Below are positions 34,601 to 48,850 of a stretch of 64,000 nt of DNA, in pieces (the first letter of the stretch is position 1; every line of letters starts with the position of its first letter). The notes under the pieces were generated by a model that saw only the letters and a program-made list of their open reading frames with translations, was not told the origin of the DNA and ran no database searches. The DNA lies in NCBI RefSeq assembly GCF_024713975.1, contig NC_091111.1:7377001-7441000 (forward strand), written 5' to 3'. The DNA comes from Paralichthys olivaceus (lineage: Eukaryota > Chordata > Actinopteri > Pleuronectiformes > Paralichthyidae). A program made the position numbers and the translations under genes.

Positions 34601-37600
34601 TCAGAATTGAGTTCTTAGGCTAATCATCCATGATTACAGCCTTGGAAGCCAAAACACACTGCATGTGAAAGAGGTTGTTTTCATCGGCATGCTGCAGTAG
34701 CACGGCTGGCTGACAGAGTTACCTTTTCTCCTGAGAGTTCTCACTCTCCTTCTGCCTGTGTTGGACTGGACTGTAGCAGGTCTCGTAGCCCCCAGAGACT
34801 GTCCTGGGAGACCTGGACTGCTTTGGCAGCAGGCGGCTTAGCTGTGTCCTTTCGCCTCGGTGAGCTATGGACAAAAACATCTCTTGTCGTCGCAAGCTGT
34901 TTGTGGTGCTGCTTTCCCAGCCCTGTTGAAAGGAAAGGACAGCCAATGACCAATGCCAAACAAACCTGCTCCAGCTCACCTGTGCAGTGAATGTGGAACC
35001 AAGTGACCCAAATCTGGATGGAAACCATTGCAAATATTTCCCAGCAAGGTCTGTGGAAGAAGCATTTAGCAGGGCCTCTCAGCAGGGAATTTAACTGACT
35101 GTAAATGACTCTACTCCCTTCAGTTTGTGTCATGTGTTCCTAAGAAGTTGTAAACAGTCAGTTTACCATCAAACCATGTCGCACGTAGCCCAAAGACACA
35201 AGGTGTGGATTGAAGCGCAATAAGACTTTAATGCCAAGGATGACTGCACACCAGAGCAATTAATGACAATGATGGTGTGACTAGAACTAGAGTTGTTGTT
35301 GATGAGCAGTGAATCTGTTAGTTGCCTTGTCTGTACAGCGCTGCTTGCAAGGCAAACCTCTTTTTTGCCCAAACTACAGCTCAGTTTAGAAGCATAAGCC
35401 ATGCTGCAAATATTTAGCTTGGCCGCAGAAATTGAATTATATTGGCACAGTAAGCCCAGAAATAAAAAACAGCAACCTTGGGAACAATTATGAAAAGTGA
35501 AACGTGGTTAAACCAAGTGCTACTGGTTTTCCTTTCCATCCAAAAGGGGAAAATAGAGAAAAAGGTGCTTTAGTAAAGTTAATCTATAGTGAAGCATTTA
35601 TCTTTGCCATGACAGTTGTAGCTATAGCTCATTTTTGTAGTGTTGTATAGCTTCTTGGTATAACACATGGCTTTTAAAAGAGAACACAGTTTCTCTGGAA
35701 TTCATTCATGTGAACCCAGCTCTGTGGTGACTTGATGGTCCATTTCAACCACAGATAAAACCCCACAACAAATAGCATTTAATAGACTCTTCTGTTTCAG
35801 GAAACCATTTTATCCTTTAACAACACAATAAATATAATTTGAGATAAACAGCAATGATGTCTGTGCCAAAAATGAAATAAATAGAGGAGGATTTATGTAT
35901 TTGTTCAAGTATAGTAGAGGAATAAATGAAGCCCAGGTATATGATAGTTTAGACTGATTACGCTTTTATAATCCATCATTGTTCTAGGAACAATCGTTGT
36001 CAACTTTCATGTGCGATTTCTTACGCAAACCCTTCAATTCAATTTTATTTGTATATTGCCTGAACACAACATACATTTTCTTAATACATAAAAATAATCC
36101 AATGCTACTGCATTATATGCATTGTAATATATTGAACACCTTTGTTGACAGTGCTCAAGTTTGAATAATGTATTGTAAATAAACTACAGTAAATGCCATA
36201 CCAAACTATACAAATTAGTGATAGTGACTATAAAATTATTTTGATACCATATTTAAAAACAATCTAATAAACTCACAGATAAGCAGTTGAATATAGAGAA
36301 GAGGCGAAATATATATGTATATAAAGGTTACCAATAAGTCGTTATAATAAGAATATTATACAGTGCTTGTCACCCCATTTTTTTAATGCTTCTGTGTTAT
36401 TTATCACAAAGGTTTGAGCCTTTTAAAAGTGATAATTTTGAGACCAGAATGTTTTTTGATTAAATCTTAACGATTAAGAAAATGAAACAGTTTGTAGTTA
36501 TTTTTTAAAACCATGAACATTTCAGTAACTGGACATTGAATTTATAATTTGGATCACATTATTAATACTTGAGCTCGATTACGCACAAACCATGTTATTG
36601 GTTTTTATGATGGCCTCATCAGTGCGGCATTGACTGGGTCTTCTCTCATTAGCAGTAGAAGCCGCACCTGCAGAACACAGGAAACACAAACTCCATTGCT
36701 CCATTTACACAAACACGAATGTGGCTAGCCAGCTAGCTAGTTAACCATCATGCAAAACTTTAAGCCAGCTTTGTTTGCTCACAGCTGAGGCTCAAAAGAA
36801 GGACAGGACCAGTGCAGAAAAGGGCCAGCTTTGACAATTTTCACACAAAGGGAGCACTGTTGGCTAACAGTGAGCGGCCTGTTGCACTGTTCCTGGGGCC
36901 CATTTCATGGAACAGTTAGCAAGGCCAAAGGCAACCCTTGGACTGGAGTGATAGTTAAGGCCTTCAGGGCCAAACCTGGTTCTGGCCCTGTAGCTCTCCC
37001 CTCTGTCCCCCACCAAGATATGAGGCTTTTACAAAGTCAACTGGGGACGCTGGGTGCTGCAGGTGTCCTCTCATAACGACCCACATCACATGGGCTGGTG
37101 CACTGATTGAGCTGGCATGTTTGGGGTATTTATTTTCCTCACAGGTGTTGGAAAAGAAAGGCACCATGTACCCTGTGCAAGCATAGTTGGGTTATTAGTT
37201 TGAATAACAATTTTTGTTTATATATTTTTAAGGTATGCAAATAAGAGGCCCGCATTTGAATTGTGCCTGGATTTAATAAGAATATGGTTGGCTTCAATGG
37301 TCTTGACTGTCAAGGGAGGTTTGGTTGACTCATTCAGATTAAAACAAATTAATCGAGGCAATTATTAATTGAGAGATTGTGATTAAAAATAAGCCAGACC
37401 TCAACTTGAGCTGCTGGTACAAGCCATCCCTCTGGAGGCCAGATCATTATTTTCTTTCTACCTAACATACATGTTAGGTAGAGGATGCTTCTGCAACTGC
37501 AGTTACAACAGCTATCAAAAGGAACAGTCTTTGCCTCGTTTGATTTAGCCTTAATGGGATGGAGAGCCCAGAAATACGGCCTGAGTGGTAAGAAGAGGAA

Positions 37601-40600
37601 AGAGGGAAAAAAGCATTCGAGTAAAGACGAGAGAGATTAATATCCAGGCTTCTCCCCTCCTGACCACAGAGTGGGCATAAAGAGCCCAGCGCCTCATTGA
37701 TGTCAACCCTAACTGTGCCTGTCCTGTAGTTTTCAGTTTGGTTTGGACAGAACAGACGGCCTGGCCTACAGGGGTTGGGAGGACAGGGCCCAGGGTTTCC
37801 CACATCACTCAAGAGCCTCTGATAGGCGGTCACACAGGCTGGTAATGACAGGGGGAGAGATTTAGTATTAAAGTCTCTTCTGCTGCCTGCTATGCTCCTG
37901 TCTGACGTCATTCTGTTAAATATGGGGATGAGAGCATGGCATGGCCTATGGGGAAGGGAGTTAGACCTGTCTTAAGTATACATCTTTGTGTGAGAGAAGC
38001 CTGGCTGGATTTCATTGAGTGTTGCTAAGGACACAAGCTGTACACAGCAAGGGGGGATTTTGGATTACAGTCAATCTTTAAAGGGATCCACATCTGCCAT
38101 AAATATGAATTCAGTCAAGGTAAATGGTGATACGAATGGAGGAGGAGGGACTTTCATATACTAACATAATGACTCACTCTGTGTGGTTTGTAATTCACTG
38201 GGTGCACTCTGGGTTAGCAATACAATGATGTGTGCCAAGACTACCAGTTCAATTATTCTTCATATTTTTTTTTTGTTATTTGGAAGTCCTGGCTTGCCAT
38301 CATATATCCCACATACAATACTGAGGGGTTTTCCCTAGTTATTTGTAGACTCGTATAACTTTTGAGTTCATGAATAACTTGCACATCCAGATGGCAGTAG
38401 ACTTGTTTGAAAATGACATATTATCAGAACACATATATGCAACTCAACCATCGAGCCAGTACCCAAGATAACCAACATTAGAGCAGCCGATTGCTGCACC
38501 TGCAGTCACAGATCATCACACCATTGTGGCATTTTAAGAAAAGGCCTCAGTCAAACACGCCCCCTGACCTTGTCCAGCTAACATAAACTAATTAGGCTGG
38601 CTCTGAAAGGAATGGCCCGCCATTGGATTAATCATCCTCCACAGATCTGGACTGTGCAATTCTGCTCTGGCCAGCTCTCCCCCTAGAACCTCATTATCTC
38701 ACGTTTTCAAAGAAGCAACATGGCAAATAGCATAAGGGGCTGAAGGGATGGAGAAATGGAAGGAGGTGGTGGTGCAGGAAGGGGCTTCCCCATTTCCTCT
38801 CTTCTCACATTGGACTCAGAAAGGAAATGTCAAGCGTGAAGCTCCAAGAGTGGTCAGTACTGCTCAGTCCAGCGGGCAGCACAGAGGGGGCCTTTGTCCA
38901 CCATCACTTAGCGCCAATTACAGCCCGTCAAAATAGTTTTTCTGCTGTTGGGCGACGTGTTAATGGGCCCGACGTTGGGTGTGAGGAGCGACCTTGTCCA
39001 CACACACCAACCAGGGGTCAGGGGTTAATAGGGCCCCTCTGATGTGGCGGATGAGATTTCGGCAACCTTTAGCTGGCAAGGGAATGCCAGGATAAAGCCT
39101 GTAGAATGTGATACAATTAGGTGGAAGGCTAGCCATCCTGAAAGGAGTTTCTCTGTAGAAGTAGGATGGCAGCATTGGCTAGGAGCAGATGGGCAGTTGA
39201 ACAATAGCCAAACAGGTGCCAGGGAACGTCACAACCCCTCACAAATGCGAAAGAGGACCCAGGTGTGGACACAAATCCCACGCAAACTTACATGGAGTGA
39301 GCAGCAATTAAAAGTTGCTGTTGAACAAATGACTGCTGTTCTGAAAACAAAAAAGGTCCCTTTCTACTTGTGAAAAGGTCAGAGACCTTCCAGTGTTCAG
39401 CATTTCTCTTCTCAATCCTGAACCCATGGAGTTGAAGTCTATCTCAACCAGCAGACTGGGCTAGGAAGCCTGTAGACTGTCATCAGCCAAACTTGGAAGC
39501 TGTTGACTCTCCCATATGAGAAAGTGAACTTGGCACCATTGGCGTCTGACCTATACTGTGTTTCCTGAGTTTAAGTAATCAGTGATTATCTGATGCAAGA
39601 TGTAAAAAGTTCTGGCATGATTCAGTGTTCATAAGAAAATTGTGCTACGTGTGCCTGGTCTCGGCATGTGAGCACAAAGCCAGGCCTCCGTTTACACCAT
39701 AAGTGTGGGAACAGCACCAATGCCAAACTACCCATGGGCCCTTAGAAGGCTGACAATACTTGCCAGGGAGTGCTGGAGATTTAAAAAAAAAAACCTACAC
39801 CACACTGAGCAAAACCAACCACATGCAAGCCTGTGGGAAATAGCGGATGACATCTATCCGCATATAAATACTCTCAAAATACTTTCTGGACTTATTGGTC
39901 TACAGATCGTTCCCCCCACCCAATCCTCTTGGAAATGTTAGTAGTGATCTGGCCCCCAGCTTCATCTACGTAATGTTGAAATAAAGGAGGTGATTGAACT
40001 CAGCCTCCAAATTGGATTTGTTTAATCTGCATCGAGTTTGAACATCCTGTGTAAACAGAAGCGTGTGCAGATGCCGGAAACACCATGGCTGGAAATGTAA
40101 ATGCCAATGGTTGACTTTGGCAAAGAATCAGAAGAGCAGGAGGGGGAAGAAGCCCTGAACAGAGGCTGGAGAACCTCCATTGTTACTAGAGGGTCAAATG
40201 CTATTTATCTGATGGAAAAATAAGTACATTGAATTGGCATGGTTGCCTGTGGGTGACAATGATGAGAATTATAAGAATTTCTATCATTTTGAAAATTATA
40301 ATAACCCTTAAAGTACAGACAAATTGATTTAGATTATTATTGTCATTAAGTAAAACACACCCAGAATGGACAATGGTCTGACTAGACCCGCTGAATCTGG
40401 GAACAGAATCTGCAAGCACATTATCTTTGCACCAAAGTCTACTTTGGCAAATGATGTGGAAGCAAAGTTGAACAAACACAAACATCATTAAGAGTTCATG
40501 TGTTTCAGTTAAGCAACCCTTTTGTTAGACTCTCATTTCCTTAATGGCTTTGCAGCTGCATTTCACCCCTGTGTTAAATCACAAATCATTGGCAACCAAC

Positions 40601-43600
40601 ATGATTTCTTTTGCCTTGTTTTCCTCAGAGATGAGTGAGAATATGACTTTGCTCTGATAGGATTTATTTGCCTTACAACAAAGGCTGCACCCCTTCAAGC
40701 CCAACTCATTAGGGAGTGTGTTTTGGGGAAGGGGGGAGGAGGAGTGAAGGTCACTATAGGTTAATTCCAATCGCAGTGCCTCCTTGAAACAGCGTGACAG
40801 CATGTCTCCTCTGCTCACAGATTGGATGAGTTCTCGGCTATCAGACTGGCCTGATGATAGCATCTGGAAGATTAAGTCTTTCGCTCACACAGACACATTG
40901 TCCTCCACTTTCTGCATATATGTCTGTATCCATTATTTATGGGATTTCTGCTGTGAGTATATATTTGCTAATTGTCAAAAAAAGTTAAAGTTAAATTTAC
41001 TCAGTGTAGTAATGGTTGTAACTGCAAAAGGATTTGTGTTATTATGTCTGGCGCAACAAAGGCAATTCCAATAAACCCAGTTCTAAACCTAATTTGGATG
41101 TTTTGACAGTTTCAGTGTTGTGTGTGATTTGTTATGTCCGATGTCTGGCTGGGTTGATAAGTGATTGCGCTGCCCTTGTTCTTGGTGTGGTATTTTATTG
41201 TTTTCATCAGCAAAAGCTTCTGCTTTATGATTTATCAAAGTACGACACCTTGATCTTGAAGAAAGAAAAGAGAGCAAAGGGTAAGAATAAAAGAAAAATA
41301 GGAGAGATGAGCAAGTCAAAGGAGTGACCACACAGTGGTGAAGACATAACAACAACGAAAGAAAGAAAGTATGTGAAGAAGAGAGAAAGAATGGGAGACA
41401 GAATGGAAAAATAAGAATGAAAGGAAGAAAAAAGAAAACAAAGACAGGTGAGAAAGACTGAGATGTGGGCCATTCATAAGCAGACTTCTCCAAGGGATCT
41501 CTGGCCAGCACACCTGCTACTATTCACTTCAGAGGAAATAGACACTCTGTGGAAGAGAGGCTCTTGGCCTCGGGACAAAACCACTGCAGCACCAAATTAG
41601 AAACAGGAAGGACTGTGGGTAAGGCTCAGATTAAAAACGCACTCCCCACATGGACTCAATATACTGCAGCCCTGATCCCACTCTGGAAACCCAAAACCCA
41701 ACAGCACTATTTTATGTCCCAGTCAACAGAACGCCCGCTGTTTGCACAGTGACAGTACAGAGATTCAGTCAACCCCTGAATGTTGGTAAACTGTGGCTCT
41801 GTAAATGCTGCCCATTCTAATGAGGAAAATACATTTCTAAGTATACTTTATCAATTTCCACTGTCATGACTGTGAATACTTGATAACCACAGAGCATGAC
41901 AACTGAACTTTCACCGAGATAGCTTTGTCCTAAACTGGCAATGAATGAACTTTATATGAGTCCAGTCATGAGGGAGTTATGTGGATGTCAAAAAAACAAA
42001 TTGGGTCTGAGTCTTTCTTTACTCTGCCCTCTTTTTGGTCGGTACCATCTATCAGCACCAGAGCTAGATGGATGTGTCTCAGACACCAAACCAGAGGACA
42101 CAGCGCTAAGTTTCCCACAGACAACCATTACAGCAACTAATGCTGTCAACAGGGAGCTAGCAAAAACTAATGATCTTCAACACACTCTATAAAGGAGTGA
42201 AACTAGCAAGATTTCTGTGAATATACCAGAAAAGGAAATTACTATTGATATATGGCTGCTGCCTTCCTCTTGCGACCCTTAACCTCTAACGGGTTTCTCC
42301 TCTGCTGACCGGACCTGTAAAGCATTTCCTGCCTGTTCACGTACATACTTGTACTTTAATCTGAGGGGAAAAGAGCAAAAAATGGTTGGTTTGGTTAAAA
42401 TAACATCACTTCTTACGGCCCAGGATAAGGGAAAAAAGTATGCACTCATTCTCATACAATATTTCCATTTACTCATGGGTCTGTCCAAGTAGTGTGTTCC
42501 CCTCAATCTATCATTTTCACTGCGGTCACCAATGGTAGAAAGGCCTACTGTAATTATTCCTACAGATATTGAGGACATCTAGAGGTTGTTTCTCCCACTG
42601 GAAAACAGAACTACTCCTTTCTCATAAAGGTCAAATTTTCATTACGTGAAGCTCAGGAAGGATTTTCAGTGGGATTCAAGTAATTGAATGCATAAACACA
42701 AGGAGGCAACAAAAGGACATTTTAATATGTCACAGAAGAAAAGGAGAAAAAGAATCACAATTATTCAACTTCAATGTTCCATCGACTACTATCCTTGTCC
42801 TCACTTGTCTGTTTTGATGTGTCTACTTTGCAGTCAAAGTCTTGATATCACTGACATCACTAAATCTATTAAGGGCCACATTCACTGCACCTCCATTGAC
42901 TGATGTCGGTGCTATAAAGCATGCTAATGGATGTACAAACACAAACATACACGCATGCATACATGCATTATGCCAGATGGGGAGTGTGCGACACCAAGAG
43001 GAAAACCTGCCATGACATCACCCAGGGGAGTGCAGGTGCAGGGCTGGGACAGGAAGTGAGTCACAGGAAGCATGGTGAGGCAGACTTTGCCATGCCACTG
43101 ACAGGCTGTGGGAGAGCGGGGTGAAGGAGTGTGAGTTACACCCCGTAGCAGAGCTGGCTGGGGCCCTCAGGTTGTGGACCTGCACTTTACATAAACAGGC
43201 TTCTCTCATCTCCCTCTGCAATCAGGTTGATGAAGCCTGCTTTGAATATAAGTGCTGCTATTGGAAAATTATTTTTCCCTTGTGCCATTATACATATAGT
43301 GTTACAAAACAATACATAATATTGTGCTTTTCAGCTCTTTCCTGTAGTGTACAGCGATGTCAAATGTATTGTAATGTACACCTTTAAATTTGATATATTT
43401 TGAACAAGTACAATACACAATGCACGATTTGAAACAGCAATTTTAATAAAACAAAGCACACACTGTCAACATACATTTTGGATAAAAAATGTTTGCAAGC
43501 ATCACATTTCAACATTTTCCAACCTGCACTACATCAGTACAGAGATGTATGACAGATGTACTGGATGGACAGATGGACGGATAGATGGTGCGTGTGTCCT

Positions 43601-46600
43601 TGACAATGGCAAACCAGTGGTTTATACAAAGCTTATTACGCTAATGAGAAAAGTGTGGGGAGCGGATTTGTCCTGTACCACCCAGGGAAGGAGAGTCTGT
43701 TTTCCCCTGGTGCATTGCATCTGGAAGCAGCCTCCTGGTAATCTGCTGTAAGTAGAAAAGATTCAGCAGCAGCTTGTTCTCATAGACCACCGAGTGAAGC
43801 CCCCAACACAATAACAGGTCTCTTTATGTATTTGAAGATCTACTGATGCCTGGTGGCCCGGGTTCCACACCTGGAGCACCTCAAGGGGCTTCCTAGTGTC
43901 ATCCAGACATTTTTAGAGATAGGTTGTTGCCACCTACTGGTTACTGACGATTAAAAGATCCTGTAAACATAAACATTTTCCACTTACATTATAAAACGGA
44001 AAATATTTATGAATGTAGACAGTGGTCATCAATTTTTTGTCAAATATGCAGTGTGTTTTCTATAACAGACAACAGAGTAATTATGGTCTAGGTCTACATG
44101 TAGATATATATTTAGATATAGAAAAACAGATATTGGTATGTGTGTATGCATGACAGAAATGGAGTGTGTGTGTGTATGTAATGTAGCTATTTGACATTAT
44201 TTACAGTGTATTATGAGCTTTTGTCTACGATCTGTCATCAGACAAAATAGATGAGGGATTCTTTATCACTGGCAGTTTCTGAGAGAAGACTGCTGATTTG
44301 AAGTCATATGCGTGGTAATGCATGAGATTTACTGTGTCAGAGATTGACATTTATTTAACAGGCATGCTGGGGGATGTCATGTAGCTCCCTGTGATTGATC
44401 TCTTCACTTCCTGCTACAAAGATGGAGGCCGCTCCCATAACCACACATCCCCTTTCAAGCTCAGGGTGTAGAAGACGCCCTTCGGCAAGGTTCCAGGATC
44501 AGCCCCCCCCCCCCAAACTTTAGTGTAACCATCAGAGGAGTAAACATGACACTGACCTTAGATCAGTGTCTAGAGGCAAATCCATCCTCAAGCCAATTTT
44601 AGAAAGCGCATATGTGGTCCACATGGAACTCCTTCCTGTCCCTCTGTGGAAATGTGTTACTCCACAAAGTGCAAAGTACACATCCTGAACTCCATTACTA
44701 TTTGATTACAGATTAACAGAAACCAATAAGAGGAAAGGAAAATGTAACGAAAGCCTCCAGTATTTTCTCTCACTGTATTTCATATTATTTACTGCAATCA
44801 TAACAGCGAGAGAGAACAGGATAGGGCGAGAGCTCCGTACTGTATCCACGGTGTCACTGTGCAAAGCTCTCATGTCATGAGGTTGTTCCCCCTGCTGCTG
44901 CCCCCCATCGCTCATCGATAAAAAGTGTTTGGCCTAAGTTCTTGTCCATCCTCTAAGGTTTCACTGCCTTGTTCTCGAGAGAATTATAATGGCAGAAAGC
45001 TTTTTAACCCTTCCATAACTTAACAGTGGGACTATTCTGCTGTGACTATAAGGCTGTATTATGGTCTCTTCCATTGAGCCCGAGCCAGACGTAATGATTT
45101 CAGCATGTCACTCCAGGTCAACTCCACTGTGATTGCATGGATGATTAGTTGTTACGCTAATGGTAGTAGCAGAGCATATTTGAAAAGATAGTAATTGTAT
45201 TAAGTAATGTTGCTGTCATTTACTATACTTGTAGAATAAATGAACCAACATTAAAAAGGTCAAAACTTCTGTGCTCAGAGGTATGCTTGAATTTGTGTTT
45301 GTACTGTCTTGCAGACATGTGGACAAATGAAAGGCTAAGACTGTATATATGTAAAAGTACTATCGAATTCGCAGTCATTCTGGAAAAGTTATTTCCATAT
45401 TTGCTCTGCTCCTGAATCTGTGGACGCCCGACTGTTTGATGTGTTCAGAGCTGCAGCACAGATGCCACAGTCATAGCTATGCTGGACGTCATCTCGCTGG
45501 CTGTTCTCGGAATACAGAAAAAACACCATGTGCACCACCTCTAAAATTAGCGTGTGCCGCACATGAAGGAGAAAAGATCCGAAGTTAGAAAAGACTCTAA
45601 AGTGGCCCCTGTCTCTCCTCACTCCTCTACATTTTCATGTCCCACTTTGGCACCGAGCTAGCTGAGATCTCCCATAGCGACCAAGTCCTCTGTTTCATCA
45701 AAGATACACGGAATGCCACATACTTTCCAATTCTGGGCCAGCCAGAAATCTGGAAATCTGATTTTACAACCCTTATGATTTGGGTTGTTTGGAGCTGCAG
45801 ATAGTTTTGGTGTGGTTTTCTGCGCACCAAACAAAACGAATGCGCCTTGCCACGCTAGTCGGGCCCAGCTTCCAGTGTTATGCTCATCAGCCGTGCGGCT
45901 GCTCTGTTGTGTGTTTGTGCGTAAACAAAGAGTGAAGGACACCTTTAACTGATTTACCAGATGTTCACAGAGAAGGAAGGGGGGGATCTGTTTTCAGAGA
46001 GTGACTCTGCAGAGGTCTGTGTAGCAGGTGAAGAGGATCTTGCCAAGAACACATATCTCTCAATTGTGCTTTTATAACTAAATCATGGAGTACACAGTCT
46101 CACACACACAGACTGTTTTTTGTTTTTTTTCAGCTCATCGTGAATTCTTTCATGTCTTTAAATATTTTTTTACAATCCATTTTGTGCACGTAGGATAAAC
46201 AGAATGGATCCTGCAAAGCAAATATGTTCTCTTTCCCAACCAGTGGTTGACCACACTTGAAGCCACTAGTCTGTGATGACGTGATGAGCCTGGAAGTCAG
46301 TCAGTAATGGTGGAGATAATAGATCCTTATTACTTTGACCCCTGACCCCTGTTCTTAGTGAGAAGTTAAGGAGTGGTCCCTGAGGAGCTGCCTGATAGTA
46401 ATGTGGCTCTAAAACAAGAAACCCCAGATTTTTGGAAGAACACTGGCCAACTCACAGTACAAATGGAACCCAGTTCAGCTTGGATGGAGTGTGGGAGGGG
46501 CGTTTCAGCCATGCTACCCATGTGTCACCCTCCCAGTGAGCAGTATTTCCACCCAACCCAATGAAAGGTTTATGGACTGGAACTATAAAGGAAAACCACT

Positions 46601-48490
46601 AAATCTCACACTTTTTTAACGCAAAAATATCTCCCACCCCATTCCAGAAACTCCTGGCAATTTTTTTGGGGGGGGGGTGGGGTCTAAAGTTTTTTTATCA
46701 AATGTTAATTAAGTCTGCCAGTGAAGTGACTTCCTCCTGAAGTCCATTAAAACTGTGCTGCTACTGACAGAGGTATGTGCAGCCCATATGCGGGGCTGTG
46801 GTATGGTGAGATCCGCAGAGGAGAAATGGACACCAGATGGGACCAAGGGGGGTGGAGATGCAAGGTAGAATAAAATAACACATGCAGAAGATTGAAACTG
46901 AACTGTGGTAGGAAAGGAGGAGGTGCATGTGTGTGTATGTGGATCTTTTGTGTGCATGTTGGAAGAGAATAAAATAATTGGATAGTTGCATCATCTGGAG
47001 TAAACTGGTGCTGCACACCCTTGGAGGATAAGAATGAGTAAACAGACACGATCTGAGGCCCATGAAAAAAATGGGACATTTCAGTGTTTTTACTGCCCGT
47101 GAATAAAGTCTCATGGCTCCTTCTAAATGTTTTGATTTACATTTCCTATATAAGTAACAAGCGTATCTTTGTTCAATGCACATTTGTTTTTGAAGAGAAA
47201 AAGCCCACCAGGAAACCCTTGAATAGATGATTGAAAAAACAACCATGTTGGTTTTCCATGCAAGCGTATGCATGTGTCTGAGATTGAAAACCAACATTCC
47301 ATGGTCCCAATGTGCGCTCACATAAAAAACATTCTATTTAGAGCATTTTGAGCTGCCTTGTGATCCCTCCAAGTCCTTTCTAATGCAAACACAGCAAAAA
47401 ACGCAGTCAGTAGAACTCCACAGAACTCTGTGTCTATGTTTCTCTTTTCCCTCTCATTATCTGATCTGCTATTGTGGCTGCATTATGAATTTTGATGTCT
47501 TTTTCTAGGGCGGTTTCGGTGTCCCTATTACATTGTTTCCACTGAAAACACTGCACAATAATGATATTGACTCAGGTGTTAACACTTCAAACTGTCTTAT
47601 CACAACATGTCATATGTTTGGATTTAGCCAGCCAGCTATCCCCAATGTCTTAGTGACTAAAACATGGCTCTTTAACTTTTTTGCATCTATTGTATTGTTT
47701 CTGTTGCAGTTCATTATCTGCTGCCCCAGAGTAATTTACTGAAATATACGTTTTTTTTTAAGGCTGAAACACATCAACGCCTCATGACTCAGAAATGACA
47801 AAGGAAGGGCAGACAAAGGAAGGCAGCCAAATGCTTGAATCTGTTTGAGCATGTGAAGCTTGTAGATAGTTGCAGGTGTGTGTTTTTGTCTTAAATAATT
47901 AAAGTGTCAGTAGGCTATTTTCTTGCTGAAGGCCTGTTGTCTGGCTGCCGTAGTTCGCAATCTGTCATCCTCAAATCTCATGACAAATAAACCTTGTGAC
48001 CTGTCAGACTTCTTTCACAAGTGCTGCAGTTTCTCTTTAAAAACAAAATCTGTAATATTGGTTTGGAACTGAAAAAACAAGCTAGCTTTTAAGGGTTCCT
48101 TCCCATGGATCTTTGCAGTGACATTTAATGCATGAAAACATGCTCTGGTGTTTTTCTAATCCTCCCCTGGGAGTCTATCACATTTGTGAGCTTGTAACTT
48201 GTCACTCCCGTCCCGTGACCCTACGCCCTACTACAGTTCATTACACCAGTGGCACCCTGACCTGCCCCAGTCACTTTCCTCTTTGCGCTTCTATTGTTGT
48301 TGGTTTCCAGTTACATTTACCAAAAGAGTTCAATGCTTGGTTTGCAGTCAGTGCAGTGTGAGTTTTTGCAGCTAATTTCTGTCAGAATGTGAAACTCTCT
48401 CGTTTATGTCAGATGTTGGCCCCTGTCACAGATACAGTCAACAGTGAGTGAGGTTCCCTGTAGCTGATGTTGGAAAATCGGAATGACCAT
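28645..48490. other. 20-kb gene-poor interval between fermt1 and bmp2
   Basis: No protein domain was recognised on either strand. Contents seen: two weak mini-ORF/splice candidates (28879-29379 and 31859-31999), a GA run (33311-33332), a self-complementary ATGT/TA/ACAT microsatellite (32632-32715), a short fragment of a common fish repeat (aattcaattttatttgtata, about 36033-36070) and a C run (about 44505-44514). Several mixed-composition, repeat-free stretches (36850-37110, 38490-39060) could be non-coding regulatory DNA downstream of bmp2. The longest minus-strand frames (145 and 186 codons) are within chance expectation. Confidence 0.5.
32632..32715. repeat. palindromic (ATGT)(TA)(ACAT) microsatellite
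   Basis: GTGT and ATGT units, then about 13 TA units, then ACAT units mirror one another around actgtatatac, so the tract can fold into a long hairpin. Confidence 0.9.
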
Positions 48491-48494
48491 GTGT

Positions 48495-48850
48495 TTTTTT
48501 CATGATAAATACACATTTATTTACAAATAAAGTGGTTATAATAGAAATAAATACAAAATAAAAATCTGAGCATTATACTTCATGTGGTATTGCACCCATT
48601 TCGAAATGTACATCAGAAATACATTTTCAAAACCAGTAAAGGAATATTCCTCTGATTAAAATATTTATTTTTCCCAACTTTATGTAGACATAAATATATT
48701 CATATATAGTTTTTTTTTCTTCTTCCACAATAGCTCTGTTTGTCTATCTTTCATATAAATAAACGTCTTCATTGGGAAACCGGGTGTCCATAATAACCTT
48801 TCAGTCTTTCTTTCCCACTCTCTCTTTCTCTCCATACCACTGTCCGTTGC
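48495..48850 (-). promoter_or_regulatory. bmp2b: bmp2 3' UTR with AU-rich conserved element
   Basis: Read on the minus strand this is strongly AU-rich and closely resembles the mammalian BMP2 3' UTR as I know it. Examples are ATATTTATGTCTACATAAAG, AATCAGAGGAATATTCCTTT and TTCGAAATGGGTGCAATACC. Several ATTTA pentamers are present. A conserved AU-rich 3' UTR block that controls BMP2 mRNA stability and translation is described from fish to mammals. It ends near an AATAAA (plus-strand TTTATT at 48516-48521). Confidence 0.8.
48516..48521 (-). terminator. bmp2b: bmp2 polyadenylation signal
   Basis: TTTATT on the plus strand is AATAAA on the minus strand, about 330 nt past the stop, at the distal edge of the conserved 3' UTR block. 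Other AATAAA copies lie within the block, so alternative ends are possible. Confidence 0.55.

Noticed and set aside
37474..37911. 145-codon minus-strand frame
   Set aside because: No recognisable domain, length within chance expectation, and no flanking gene signals.
44505..44514. poly-C run as a regulatory G-quadruplex
   Set aside because: A single short homopolymer with no further G/C runs; equally likely sequencing or assembly noise.
46761..47321. 186-codon minus-strand frame in the fermt1-bmp2 interval
   Set aside because: Other frames of the same strand are also open here, no splice or domain signal is seen, and about one such frame is expected by chance in 64 kb.
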